In this document: positions 15,601 to 23,129 of the stretch, in pieces | Position numbering within the stretch: the stretch's first letter is position 1 | Layout: each line of letters starts with the position of its first letter | Assembly: GCF_008123515.1 (NCBI RefSeq) | Contig: NZ_VSSR01000048.1 | Coordinates: 1-47,892 of the forward strand | Direction of reading: 5' to 3' | Source of the DNA: Bradyrhizobium cytisi | GTDB lineage: Bacteria > Pseudomonadota > Alphaproteobacteria > Rhizobiales > Xanthobacteraceae | DNA length: 47,892 nt | Made by a program: the position numbers and the translations under genes | The notes under the pieces: generated by a model | Seen by the model: the letters and a program-made list of their open reading frames with translations, nothing else | Database searches by the model: none | Told to the model about the DNA's origin: nothing

Positions 15601-15991
15601 CACGGGAGGCCTGCGCTACAGCATCCTCACCGGTCAAACCAAGGACCGAAAGACGGCGATTGAATCCTTTCAGCAAGGCGCGGCCGAAATCTTCCTGGTC
15701 AGCCTGAAGGCAGGCGGTGTCGGCCTCAATCTGACGGCCGCCGATACCGTCATCATTTTCGATCCCTGGTGGAATCCCGCTGTCGAGGAACAGGCGATCG
15801 ATCGGGCCTATCGCATCGGGCAGGACAAGGCCGTCTTCGTTTACAGGCTGGTGGCCACCGGGACGATCGAGGAAAAGATGGACGAGCTCAAATCCAGAAA
15901 GCGCGCGCTCGCCGACGGCCTGTTCGACCGTGACGGCGGGATCGCGGCGGCCCTCACGGAGAGCGATGTGAATGCATTGTTCGACGCCTAG
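12632..15991 (+). CDS. SNF2-family helicase with N-terminal SWIM zinc finger
   Basis: About 1119 residues from ATG 12632; GTG 12656 or 12671 are alternatives, since no clear ribosome site decides. A SWIM finger CxC...CxH lies at Cys89, Cys91, Cys97 and His99 (DCSCPMALNCKH), followed by a Pro/Ala linker, a bacterial SNF2 N-terminal region, and a RapA/SNF2 motor: Walker A DDMGLGKT (about 683-690), DEAQ box (781-784), LTGTPMENHLGELWS, and helicase C motifs IIIFSQFTSMLDLV, GVGLNLTAADTVIIFDPWWNP and DRAYRIGQ (about 1056-1063). Such ATPases translocate on double-stranded DNA and remodel bound proteins or RNA polymerase. All motor motifs are intact. The frame is open far upstream (to 11459) across the neighbouring genes; that part is not coding. 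Its bacterial role is unknown. Confidence 0.92.
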   Translation: MLLPIIWVVESLQVLSDVLKRKEIYSYFNRSAMEKAHAYQAQGRVSAVGVSDDLTHISSRVLGSASSNYRVDIQLEFDNGRLTDIDGDCSCPMALNCKHVAATLLEALSDRQPSTLPPVPPPQAAKPAKTEAPSAPPVLGVEVNNWIDTVGRAARSGDHAADESQRLLYCLQPSDDPMPYLAITLRSVRLRKGGDFADNYTSPSLYEFKPERAPKYFRDVDVDIVTEANGRIRKSYTQGPCPEELLHRIVATGRAFWLDHKRAPLSWGEAREGRIEWRPATRGVAPNLVVSGAVALNAEPPVYVDEASGVIGPVQLGLPPRLACQFLAAPSIPRAQLEEVSRRLSQRLPELHHGLLPVPPAAAVLVDEDPRPVLRLKPGHVGASYYYYRNKNEQSGPAGVASLGFRYGGFDIDPSQRASRLELFQGGQVYAIARRQAKEKQARKRLADAGLTEARSALPILDYRHATDLTLRDQRGWFDFLALHAGQLRSEGFEILTDDDFPFRMAESSGDFDAVLESSGIDWFELSLGIEIEGERRDLAPLLAALVSTPGFSPESLTALADKGERFLLPLADGRHVALAADRFLPLVLALHGLHMSGAFEDASRSIRLSRADVVPLLGVENERFAFGGADSLRRLAGLLQARGLTAPELPPTFRATLRPYQAQGVAWLDLLRESGLGGILADDMGLGKTVQILALIALEKARGHLANPVLVVAPTSLMTNWSAEAQKFAPELKVLVLHGADRKHKFPAIAEHDLVLTTYPLIARDREILLAREWHMAVLDEAQTVKNPDAATTRFLRETKAQHRFCLTGTPMENHLGELWSIMSFVNPGYLGDKAAFSRQWRTPIEKRADKPRTAALARRVKPFLLRRTKTEVATELPAKSEMVETITLEGPQRDLYDSIRLAMSRKVREAIAKRGLAKSHIVVLEALLRMRQACCDPALLKLDDGVERPSAKLDRLIDMVGELLSEGRKIIIFSQFTSMLDLVRKRLDTGGLRYSILTGQTKDRKTAIESFQQGAAEIFLVSLKAGGVGLNLTAADTVIIFDPWWNPAVEEQAIDRAYRIGQDKAVFVYRLVATGTIEEKMDELKSRKRALADGLFDRDGGIAAALTESDVNALFDA

Positions 15992-15997
15992 CCAGGC

Positions 15998-16215
15998 GCA
16001 GCAGACGCTCGGCGATGATGCGATCGAGTTCCACGGAATATGACATATTGCCGGTGTTTTGCCCGACGTGTCAAATTGCGGGTTTGCATCGTCGGCCGCC
16101 GGTAAGTCATTGATCCCGCAATGGCCGGCTACTGTGCATGGGGTTGTTTTCGGCATTTTGTTTTGGCGACACATCATGTGCCGGGCATAATTTAATCGCG
16201 CCGCCCTGTCTGCTT
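15998..16215. repeat. AT-richer intergenic block, probable dispersed repeat
   Basis: Between the helicase stop and the MFS start, a 270-base stretch is visibly less GC-rich. It contains phrases (TTTTGCCCGACGTGTCAA, TGTGCATGGGGTTGTTTTCG) that I recognise from recurrent bradyrhizobial intergenic sequence. No gene or hairpin terminator with a T-run is evident. Confidence 0.4.
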
Positions 16216-16265
16216 TCGCCAGTTCCATTCGTCTTCCACCCAGACAGACCTGACGGGAGACAAAG

Positions 16266-17492
16266 ATGACTGCTTCCTCTTATCGCTGGGTGATCGTCGC
16301 CGCCGGCGGCCTGCTCGGCTGCGTCGCGATCGGCGGCATGTTTTCGCTGCCGGTGTTCCTGCAGCCGATCGCCAGGGACACCGGCTGGTCGGTGACCGGC
16401 ATCTCCAGTGCGATGACGATCGGCTTCCTCGCGATGGCCTTCACCAGCATGGCGTGGGGCACGGTGACTGATAGGTTCGGGCCGCTGCCGGTGGTGCTGA
16501 CGGGATCGATCGTGCTGGCGCTGAGCCTGTTCGCCGCGAGCCACGCGACCTCGCTGATCGTGTTCCAGTTCGTGTTCGGCCTCCTGGTCGGCGCCTCCTG
16601 CGCCGCGATCTTCGCGCCGATGATGGCGACCGTCGCCGGCTGGTTCGACACCCATCGCGGCCTCGCGGTCTCGCTGGTGTCGGCCGGCATGGGAGTGGCG
16701 CCGATGACGATGGCGCCGCTCGCCGCCTGGCTGGTTTCCCATCATGACTGGCGCACCGCGATGCAGATCGTGGCGCTGGTCGTCGCTGCCATCATGATCC
16801 CGGTCGCGCTCCTGGTCCGCCGTCCGCCAGCGCTCGCGCATCCGCCGGTCGCGGTGGCCGGCCAAGGCGGCCCGCAATCCGAGATGACCGTGGGCGAAGC
16901 GTTGCGCTCGCCGCAATTCCTGATCCTGCTCGCCACCAATTTCTTCTGCTGCGCCACCCATTCCGGCCCGATCATCCATACCGTCAGCTATGCCGTGAGC
17001 TGCGGCATTCCGCTGATCTCGGCGGTGACGATCTACAGTGTCGAGGGGCTGGCCGGCCTCGGCGGCCGCATCGCCTTCGGCCTGATGGGCGATCGGCTCG
17101 GCGCCAAGCGCGTGCTGGTCTCGGGCCTGCTCGCGCAAGCCTTCGGCGCGCTCGGCTATGTCTTCGCCCATGAGCTCACGACCTTCTACGCGGTCGCGAC
17201 GGTGTTCGGCTTCATCTATGCCGGCACCATGCCGCTCTATGCGGTGATCGTCCGCGAAAACTTTCCGCTCAGGATGATGGGCACCGTGATCGGCGGCACG
17301 GCGATGGCCGGCAGCCTCGGCATGGCGACCGGCCCGCTCGCCGGCGGCCTGATCTATGATGCGTTCTCCAGCTATGCCTGGCTCTATATCGGCTCCTGGG
17401 CGATGGGCCTCGGCGCCTTCCTGATGGCGATGACGTTCCGGCCGTTCCCCAAGCCGCAAGCCGAGCCGGCGCCGGCACCGGTGGCGGCATGA
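16266..17492 (+). CDS. MFS transporter
   Basis: 408 residues with about 12 hydrophobic segments, the normal MFS size. Loop 2-3 motif is present as AWGTVTDRFGPLPVVLTG (GxxxDRxGxx), and a second copy in the C-terminal half as GLMGDRLGAKRVLVSG. The central loop (RRPPALAHPPVAVAGQGGPQSEMTVGEALRS) separates the halves. The N-terminus RWVIVAAGGLLGCVAIGGMFSLPVFLQPIARDTGWSVTGIS resembles the oxalate/formate- and monocarboxylate-type group of MFS proteins, which suggests a small organic acid, but the substrate is not shown. Starts at ATG 16266 after GGGAGACAAAG. A strong stem-loop follows the stop. Confidence 0.9.
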   Translation: MTASSYRWVIVAAGGLLGCVAIGGMFSLPVFLQPIARDTGWSVTGISSAMTIGFLAMAFTSMAWGTVTDRFGPLPVVLTGSIVLALSLFAASHATSLIVFQFVFGLLVGASCAAIFAPMMATVAGWFDTHRGLAVSLVSAGMGVAPMTMAPLAAWLVSHHDWRTAMQIVALVVAAIMIPVALLVRRPPALAHPPVAVAGQGGPQSEMTVGEALRSPQFLILLATNFFCCATHSGPIIHTVSYAVSCGIPLISAVTIYSVEGLAGLGGRIAFGLMGDRLGAKRVLVSGLLAQAFGALGYVFAHELTTFYAVATVFGFIYAGTMPLYAVIVRENFPLRMMGTVIGGTAMAGSLGMATGPLAGGLIYDAFSSYAWLYIGSWAMGLGAFLMAMTFRPFPKPQAEPAPAPVAA

Positions 17493-17498
17493 CGAGAA

Positions 17499-17526
17499 TG
17501 AGGCGCAGCCTCAGAGCTGCGCCTCA
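17499..17526. terminator. bidirectional stem-loop, 11-bp stem
   Basis: Perfect arms TGAGGCGCAGC (17499-17509) and GCTGCGCCTCA (17516-17526) with a six-base loop, between the convergent MFS gene and the SnoaL-like gene, whose stop codon lies in the loop. There is no T-run, so termination efficiency is uncertain. Confidence 0.65.
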
Positions 17527-17897
17527 ATCGCCGCCTTGTCGATGATCGACCACACCTGCCGGATCTTTCCGTCGCGAAATTCGTAGAACACGTTTTCGCA
17601 GAAGGACACGCGCCGGCCGTTCACGGCCAGCCCAAGAAATGTCCCGACCGGCGTGCACTCGAATTTGAGCCGGGCAGCGACGTGGGGCGGCTCGGAGATC
17701 ACCATCTCGATGTTGAAGCGCAGATCCGGAATCTCGCGAAAATCCTGCTCCAGCATCGCGCGGTAGCCCGCGAGCCCGAGCGGCCGCGCATTGTGGGCGA
17801 CCTCGTCGTGCACGAACCGGCCGAGCGCGGGCCAATCCTGCCGATTCAGGCAAGCGATGTAGTTGCGATAGATGTCAGCAAGCTCGACTCCGGTCAC
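17511..17897 (-). CDS. SnoaL-like ester cyclase-type protein
   Basis: 128 residues. The pattern MTGVELADIYRNYIACLNRQDWPALGRFVHDEVAHNARPLGLAGYRAMLEQDFREIPDLRFNIEMVISEPPHVAARLKFECTPVGTFLGLAVNGRRVSFCENVFYEFRDGKIRQVWSIID is split in pieces: an N-terminal helix, a pocket helix around GYRAML, and the strands with VWSIIDK typical of SnoaL-like polyketide cyclase/ester cyclase proteins. These share the NTF2 fold and have a conserved Asp/His pair in the pocket; here Asp31 in FVHDEV and the His35 of VAHN are candidates. Substrate unknown. Single gene; its 3' end forms part of the terminator shared with the MFS gene. Confidence 0.82.
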   Translation of the reverse strand: MTGVELADIYRNYIACLNRQDWPALGRFVHDEVAHNARPLGLAGYRAMLEQDFREIPDLRFNIEMVISEPPHVAARLKFECTPVGTFLGLAVNGRRVSFCENVFYEFRDGKIRQVWSIIDKAAIEAQL

Positions 17898-17957
17898 GGT
17901 GATACTCCTGCGGCCCCGAGCCTAACTAACGCGGGAGCAGGGGAATCGACGCGCCGC

Positions 17958-18830
17958 TCACAGGCGTTTTTCGAAGAACAGATCCGGATACGGGTCATCG
18001 TTGAAACGCGGGATCTCGCGCCAGCCGGTGGTGCGGTAGAGCCGGCCGGCTTCCGGCAGCGCGCTGTTGGTGTCGAGCCGCAGCAGCGCGATGGCGAGCC
18101 TGCGCGCGGCATCCTCGGCGGCATCCATCAGGCGCTTGCCGAGGCCCAATCCGCGCGCCGAGGGCGCGACCCACAGCCGCTTGATTTCGGCATAGCCATG
18201 ATCCGTTCCCTTCAGGCCGACGCAGCCGATCGGCAGCGTGTCCGACATCGCGACGATGAAGCTGCCGCGCGGCCGGCGCATGTCCTTGGCATCAGGGTCG
18301 CGCGACAGCGAGACGTCGAAGCCCTGCTTGAAGCGCCGGCCGAGCTCGGCGTAATATTCGCCAAGACAATAGCGCGCCTCGTCGCTGCGCGGATCCATTT
18401 CGGCGAGCGCGATGCGATCGCGCGTCAGCGCGGAGGCGACCAGATCCATCGCCGCGAGCAGCGCCTCGGCTTGCACATTCCGGGCGAGAAAGCTTTCGGC
18501 CTGCGTGTTCGACAGCGCCTCATAGGCCGCGAATTCGCGCTTGCCGGCGCGGGTCAGGCTGGCGACGCGACGGCGCGCATCGTCCTCATGCGCTTGCGTC
18601 TCGATCAGGCCTTCGTCTTCCAGGTTGCGCAACAGCCGGCTCATCAGCCCGGAATCGAGGCCGAGATAGTCGCGGACCTCGCCGACGTCCGAGCGTCCCT
18701 GTCCGATCGCATTGAGCACGCGCGCCGCGCCCAGCGGCCGGCCGCGCCCGAGGAATGAATTATCGAGCGCGCCGACGGCGGAGGTCACGGCACGGTTGAA
18801 GCGGCGGACGCGGGAGACGGGATCGAGCAT
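17958..18830 (-). CDS. MarR-GNAT fusion (regulator plus acetyltransferase)
   Basis: 290 residues. Residues 1-135 are a MarR winged helix (LGAARVLNAIGQGRSDVGEVRDYLGLDSGLMSRLLRNLEDEGLIETQAHEDDARRRVASLTRAGK, in pieces: helix-turn-helix then DDARRR wing). Residues about 150-290 are a GNAT acetyltransferase, with the acetyl-CoA loop in KRLWVAPSARGLGLGKRLMDAAE. MarR-GNAT fusions are a known architecture; the GNAT part modifies an amine on a small molecule or protein. A perfect 20-base palindrome lies directly against the start codon, so the protein most likely represses itself. Confidence 0.9.
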   Translation of the reverse strand: MLDPVSRVRRFNRAVTSAVGALDNSFLGRGRPLGAARVLNAIGQGRSDVGEVRDYLGLDSGLMSRLLRNLEDEGLIETQAHEDDARRRVASLTRAGKREFAAYEALSNTQAESFLARNVQAEALLAAMDLVASALTRDRIALAEMDPRSDEARYCLGEYYAELGRRFKQGFDVSLSRDPDAKDMRRPRGSFIVAMSDTLPIGCVGLKGTDHGYAEIKRLWVAPSARGLGLGKRLMDAAEDAARRLAIALLRLDTNSALPEAGRLYRTTGWREIPRFNDDPYPDLFFEKRL

Positions 18831-18850
18831 TATCTGACTTTAGTCAGATA
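18831..18850. promoter_or_regulatory. MarR-type palindromic operator next to start codon
   Basis: Nine-base arms TATCTGACT and AGTCAGATA flank TT, giving a perfect 20-base palindrome whose edge is the base before the MarR-GNAT ATG (18830). A bound dimer would cover the ribosome-binding region of the DNA and block transcription. Confidence 0.8.
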
Positions 18851-18869
18851 TAAATCTGCCGTCAATCGC

Positions 18870-18992
18870 CGCGGGGATCGATCATCGAGAAACGGTCGGT
18901 ACCTCGCCTTCATCCGCGATCCCAGCAACGGCTTCGTCTCGATGACGCCGCCGCTCAAGCGCGGCACGGAGCTGTCGCTGAAGGTCGCTTAG
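18870..18992 (+). pseudogene. 3' end of an unrecognised gene
   Basis: An open stretch ending at the TAG 18990-18992 reads NGRYLAFIRDPSNGFVSM then TPPLKRGTELSLKVA. It looks like a natural protein C-terminus with coding-like codon use, but no start or 5' part exists upstream because the MarR operator intervenes. I do not recognise the family. Its stop overlaps the stop of the gene on the other strand. Confidence 0.35.
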
Positions 18993-19936
18993 AAGTGATG
19001 CACGCCGAGCGCCGAGAACGCGCCGTCGTGCAGATCGTGGCTATCAGTCGGTTGGCCGAGAAAGCCAAGATGCAGCGTCACCGGCGGCAGCGTTGCCATC
19101 GGCACCGCGCCGGCGGTGTCGATGCCGCCGATATCGACGTGCGTCGCCGCGCTGTCATGAGGCGACGCCAGCGGTGTGCTGATGATATCCGTGACCAGCG
19201 CGCTGAACAAATCGGGGGAGGACGCCTCATGCCCGTCACCTCCGACGGAATGCAGCAGGCCGCCGACGAGGCCGGTGACGCTGTCAGTGAGCTGTCCGAT
19301 TGTTCCGGTTACCGTGGATGTCAGCTGCGACACCGTCGTGCTCAGGCTGTCGAGCGTGTGCGAGACGGCGGACAGCGAGGTGTCGACAAAGTTCGTGATC
19401 GTGCTGCCGAGATCGTGCAGCGATGGTGGCGGATCGATCGACGCGGACGTCGCGGCATCGGCGTGAGTGGGGCCGCCGACGGCTACTGCCGCATGATCGG
19501 ACGCGACGGGAGCGTGGCTGTCAATCGGGGCGGTCGCGCTGACCGAGCTGTCCGTCATGGCAACGACGCCGGTATTTCCGTCGGCATGCGAGACGCCGCC
19601 ACCGGTCCCATCCATATGAAGCGTCGTCGAGGTCTCGTTCGTCGGCGGCACGCTCACATCGGAATGCTGATCGCCTGAGACTGGCTGGTGATCGCCCGGC
19701 GTTACTTCGGCCGGAGCCGGATCAGCGGCATGCGCCGGATCAGAGGCATGCGACGGCGTGGGTGGCACGTCGGACGGCAGCGGCTGCGCATCGTTGCCAC
19801 CATGATATCCGGCGGCCTCGGCATCCTTCAGGAAGGCGATCAGCGCGGTCATGAACGCAATCGTCTCTTCCGTCGTGATGTGGCGGGCGATCTCGGCTTT
19901 TTCGGCGCGGCGGTTGTTCTGCTCGGATGCAGCCAT
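18989..19936 (-). CDS. Ser/Thr/His/Asp-rich protein, candidate type I secretion substrate
   Basis: 315 residues from ATG 19936, with GGAGGAG in front. No N-terminal signal peptide. Residues 1-45 are a charged, helical start (RRAEKAEIARHITTEETIAFMTALIAFLKDAEAAG). Residues 50-175 are low-complexity, rich in Pro, Ser, Thr, His, Asp and Ala. Residues 175-235 show a regular Ser/Thr-Leu/Val pattern (SLSAVSHTLDSLSTTVSQLT, GTIGQLTDSVTGLVGGLLHS), likely amphipathic strands or a coiled coil. RTX nonapeptides (GGxGxDxxx) are absent. The gene starts 10 bases after the membrane fusion protein gene, as last gene of the cluster. Being leaderless, large and next to an ABC/MFP pair makes it a probable exported substrate. 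No homologue recognised. Confidence 0.75.
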   Translation of the reverse strand: MAASEQNNRRAEKAEIARHITTEETIAFMTALIAFLKDAEAAGYHGGNDAQPLPSDVPPTPSHASDPAHAADPAPAEVTPGDHQPVSGDQHSDVSVPPTNETSTTLHMDGTGGGVSHADGNTGVVAMTDSSVSATAPIDSHAPVASDHAAVAVGGPTHADAATSASIDPPPSLHDLGSTITNFVDTSLSAVSHTLDSLSTTVSQLTSTVTGTIGQLTDSVTGLVGGLLHSVGGDGHEASSPDLFSALVTDIISTPLASPHDSAATHVDIGGIDTAGAVPMATLPPVTLHLGFLGQPTDSHDLHDGAFSALGVHHF

Positions 19937-19946
19937 TGGCTCCTCC

Positions 19947-21260
19947 TCAGCGTTCGAAGGCGCGGGTCAGCTCGTCGCGCAGCGGACCAAACAGATATTC
20001 GAATAGCGTGCGCGGCCGCGTCGGCACGATCACCTCGGCCGGCATGCCCGACTGCAATTCGATGCGCGACTTCTTGACGTCCTCCGGCTCAAGAGAGACC
20101 TCGACCGCGTAATAGCCGGGGCCGCCGGCCTTGTCGTTGGTGACGCGGTCGGCCGAGACCGTTCGCACGGTGCCGTAAAGGCGGGGACGCTCAACATAGT
20201 TGACGCCGGTCAGCCGGATCTCGGCGCGGCGGCCGACGGTGACGTCGTTGATGTCGGACAGCTTGAGTTGCGCATCGACGATCAGCGGATTGTCCGACGG
20301 CACGATGTCCATGAGCTTTGCACCGGGCTGGATCACGCCGCCTTCGGTGAACACGTCGAGCCCCACCACTGATCCGGTCGCGGGAGCCCTGATCTGTGTG
20401 TGCGTCACGACATCCGTCGCAGCGTCAACTTTCGGGGCGAGCTCCGCGAGCTTGTTCTCGGTGGAGCGGAGCTGGTCGGTGATCTCGCTCATCCGGGCGC
20501 GCTCGGCCTTGGCGATCTCTGCCTCATTCTGCGAAATCTGCTGCTGCATGCCGGCGATATTGGCGCGCTGCGCGCCGATATCGGCCTGGAGCTTGGCGTC
20601 CTCGCGCTGCAGCGCCAGGATCCGCGTCTTCGGCGTATAGCCCTGTTCGTACAGACGCTGCGCTCCGTTCATCTCGTCGGCCAGGAGCTCGCGCTGCTTT
20701 TCAGTGCCGGTGAGCTGTGCCTGCGTGCCGCCGATCTGCGCATTCAGCTCGGCGATCTTGCCCTTGAGCACGGATGTCTCCGCCTCGAACTGGTGTTTTC
20801 GCGCGGCCATCATCGCGGTCTCGTTCGCGATCGCCTGGCGCAAAGCGGGCTTCGCGTCCTTCGGATCGATGCCAAAGTCCATGGCATGGTCGTCGCGCTC
20901 GGCCATCAGTCGCGCCTCCGCCGCGCGGGCGGCGTCGCGATCGGCAACCAGCACGTCGAGCTTGGCGCGCGGATCGCTGTCGTCGAGCACCAGCAGAAGC
21001 TGTCCTTTTTCGACATGGGCGCCATCGCGCGCCAGAAGCTGGCGGACGACGCCGCCATAGGGATGCTGCACGCTCTGGCGCCGACCCTCAACCTGGAGGT
21101 TGCCGCTGGCGATCGCGGCCCCCGAGATCGGGGCGAGCGTGCCCCACAGCGTCATGGCTGACGCGAACGCACCGACCACGATGGCGCCAACCAGTGCGGG
21201 CCGTCCCGGCCGCGCATAATAAGCGCGCTCGCGATCGGCGACATAGGTTGCGGTGCTCAT
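19947..21260 (-). CDS. type I secretion membrane fusion protein (HlyD/PrtE family)
   Basis: 437 residues. A short cytoplasmic N-terminus, one membrane segment (about 22-45, ALVGAIVVGAFASAMTLWGTLAP), then a lipoyl/barrel half-motif (SVQHPYGGVVRQLLARDGAHVEKGQLLLVLD), a long coiled coil (about 105-290, many Glu, Ala, Gln), the second half (TQIRAPATGSVVGLDVFTEGGVIQPGAKLMDIVPSD in pieces) and the C-terminal PAEVIVPTRPRTLFEYLFGPLRDELTRAFRE-type end typical of HlyD proteins. It bridges the ABC exporter and a TolC-like outer membrane channel. ATG 21260 overlaps the ABC gene stop (ATGA). No TolC gene is in the window. Confidence 0.93.
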   Translation of the reverse strand: MSTATYVADRERAYYARPGRPALVGAIVVGAFASAMTLWGTLAPISGAAIASGNLQVEGRRQSVQHPYGGVVRQLLARDGAHVEKGQLLLVLDDSDPRAKLDVLVADRDAARAAEARLMAERDDHAMDFGIDPKDAKPALRQAIANETAMMAARKHQFEAETSVLKGKIAELNAQIGGTQAQLTGTEKQRELLADEMNGAQRLYEQGYTPKTRILALQREDAKLQADIGAQRANIAGMQQQISQNEAEIAKAERARMSEITDQLRSTENKLAELAPKVDAATDVVTHTQIRAPATGSVVGLDVFTEGGVIQPGAKLMDIVPSDNPLIVDAQLKLSDINDVTVGRRAEIRLTGVNYVERPRLYGTVRTVSADRVTNDKAGGPGYYAVEVSLEPEDVKKSRIELQSGMPAEVIVPTRPRTLFEYLFGPLRDELTRAFER

Positions 21261-23005
21261 GACGCGGCCGCCCGTGCGGCGGCCTGCTGCTGCAAGGCCT
21301 GATAGACCTCGCCGGGAGGGCCGAGCATGTCGAGCATGCCGTTGCGGATCACCATCATGACGTCGACGATGTCGAGGATCGTGGTGCGGTGGGTGATGAC
21401 GATGACGGCGGCGCCGTCGGCCTTGGCCTTGAGCAACGCGGCCTTCAGCGCCTCCTCGCCGGGTGCGTCGAGATTGGCGTTGGGCTCGTCAAGCACGAGC
21501 AGCGGCGGGCGGCCGAGCAGAGCGCGCGCCAAACCAAGCCGCTGGCGTTGTCCACCCGACAGGCCGACGCCGCCGCCGCCGAGCCGTGTGTCGTATTGCC
21601 GGGGCAGATCGAGCACCATGTCGTGGATGCCGGCGCGGATGGCGGCATCGATGATCTCGTCGGTCGAGGCATCGCCGAAGCGCGCGATGTTCTCGCGCAC
21701 GGTGCCGGCGAACAGCCCGACATCCTGCGGGAGGTAGCCGACATGACGGCCGAATTCGACGGGGTCCCAGTGATTGTAGTCGAGGCCGCCGAAGCGCAAG
21801 CGGCCAGCGGCGGGCGACATGGCGCCGACCAGCAGGCGTGCCAACGTGCTCTTGCCCGAACCGCTGGGCCCGACGATGCCGAGCGCCTGGCCGCCGGCGA
21901 GCTCGAAGGACAGGCCTTTCAGCACCGGCTCGGGCCGCGACGGCAATTCGCAGACGAGCTCGCGCACCTCGACGGTATTGCGCTGCTTCGGCACGATGGT
22001 CTGCGGCACGGTCAGGTCGACGGTCGCCAGCAGGTTGCGCACCTCTGTGTGGGAATCGCGTGCGCCGATGAACTGCTTCCAGGTGCCGACCGCCTGTTCG
22101 ACCGGAACCAGCGCACGGCCCATGACGATGCTGGCGGCGAAAATCGTTGCAGGCGTGATGGCGTGGTCGATCCCGAGCCACGCGCCGGTGCCGAGCATCA
22201 GGGATTGCAGTAGCAGGCGGAAGAAGCGGATCGACGACGTCATCACCATCACCGCGTTCTTGTCGCTGGCGATTGCCTGCTGCACCAGCATCGCCGAGCG
22301 CTGGGTCTGCCAGTTGCGCTCGACCGCCGGCTGCATGCCCATGGCGCGGATCACGTCGGCATGGCGCAGGACATTCTCGGTGAATACGTAGGACTGGTTG
22401 CCGGAGGACTCGGCCTGCTTCATCGGCGAGCGGGTCAGCACTTCGTTCACGCCTGCAAGTCCGAGCAGCAGCAGCGCGCCGATGGTCGCGACGAGGCCGA
22501 GCAGGGGGTGGATGAAGAACAGCAGCAGCAGATAGATCGGAATCCAGGGCAGGTCGAACGCGAAATAGATTCCGGGCCCTGTGACAAAAGTTCGGAATTG
22601 ATCGAGATCGCGCAAATGCTGCGCGCCGCGCGAAGCGCCGCGCTCGGCCGACCGCACCACCAGCGCTTCGAACACGCGCGTCGACAGCTCCATGTCGAGC
22701 CGGATGCCGCAGCGGATCAGGATCCAGGCGCGCACCGCGTCGAGCCCGGCCATGGTCAGGAGCGCGATGGCGAGGATGAGGGTGAGAAGGACGAGGGTGG
22801 AGATGTTTTCGTTGAGCAGGACGCGATTATAGACCTGCATCAGATAGAGCGGCGAGGACAGATAGAGCAGGTTGATCGCGCTTGAGAACAGTCCGGCCCA
22901 CAGGAAATGCGGCCAGAGTTTCAGCAGCGCTTCGCGGACGTCGTCGCCGCGCCGATACGGCGGCTCTGCCGCCTCGTCTGCGACCGTCGAAAGGGCTGCC
23001 GCCAT
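21257..23005 (-). CDS. type I secretion ABC permease/ATPase (PrtD family)
   Basis: 582 residues. The N-terminal membrane domain (about 30-320) has the family signatures NLLYLSSPLYLMQVYNRVLLNENISTL and DLPWIPIYLLLLFFIHPLLG. The ATPase domain has Walker A GPSGSGKST (379-387), the LSGGQ signature (482-486) and Walker B LLVLDE (502-507), with a switch His in ITHRTT. There is no N-terminal C39 peptidase domain, so substrates should not be cut at a double-Gly leader; this is the PrtD/AprD class, whose substrates carry C-terminal signals. It exports unfolded protein across both membranes with the downstream fusion protein. AAGGA precedes the ATG. Confidence 0.94.
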   Translation of the reverse strand: MAAALSTVADEAAEPPYRRGDDVREALLKLWPHFLWAGLFSSAINLLYLSSPLYLMQVYNRVLLNENISTLVLLTLILAIALLTMAGLDAVRAWILIRCGIRLDMELSTRVFEALVVRSAERGASRGAQHLRDLDQFRTFVTGPGIYFAFDLPWIPIYLLLLFFIHPLLGLVATIGALLLLGLAGVNEVLTRSPMKQAESSGNQSYVFTENVLRHADVIRAMGMQPAVERNWQTQRSAMLVQQAIASDKNAVMVMTSSIRFFRLLLQSLMLGTGAWLGIDHAITPATIFAASIVMGRALVPVEQAVGTWKQFIGARDSHTEVRNLLATVDLTVPQTIVPKQRNTVEVRELVCELPSRPEPVLKGLSFELAGGQALGIVGPSGSGKSTLARLLVGAMSPAAGRLRFGGLDYNHWDPVEFGRHVGYLPQDVGLFAGTVRENIARFGDASTDEIIDAAIRAGIHDMVLDLPRQYDTRLGGGGVGLSGGQRQRLGLARALLGRPPLLVLDEPNANLDAPGEEALKAALLKAKADGAAVIVITHRTTILDIVDVMMVIRNGMLDMLGPPGEVYQALQQQAAARAAAS

Positions 23006-23076
23006 CTGGATATCCTTAATGTGTCGAAATGTGTCGAACGATTCTGCGCCGGGACGCTGGCGGGCTCACGCATGGC

Positions 23077-23105
23077 GTGACGTGGGGCGGATCGCCCCAC
23101 GTCAC
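23077..23105 (-). terminator. perfect 13-bp hairpin between small gene and ABC gene
   Basis: Arms GTGACGTGGGGCG (23077-23089) and CGCCCCACGTCAC (23093-23105) with a GAT loop. There is no T-run on the transcribed side, so partial termination or 3'-end protection of the small-gene mRNA is more likely than full termination, letting the first gene be expressed more strongly than the transporter. Confidence 0.7.
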
Positions 23106-23129
23106 CTGTCGTCATCAGCGAACTAGGAC

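Noticed and set aside
13595..16228. 877-codon open frame on the minus strand
   Set aside because: It is the antisense shadow of the SWIM-SNF2 gene; its translation is rich in Arg/His/Gln/Asp with no domain, as expected from GC-rich codon shadows.
18989..19936. RTX toxin
   Set aside because: No GGxGxDxxx nonapeptides; only the genetic context suggests type I secretion.
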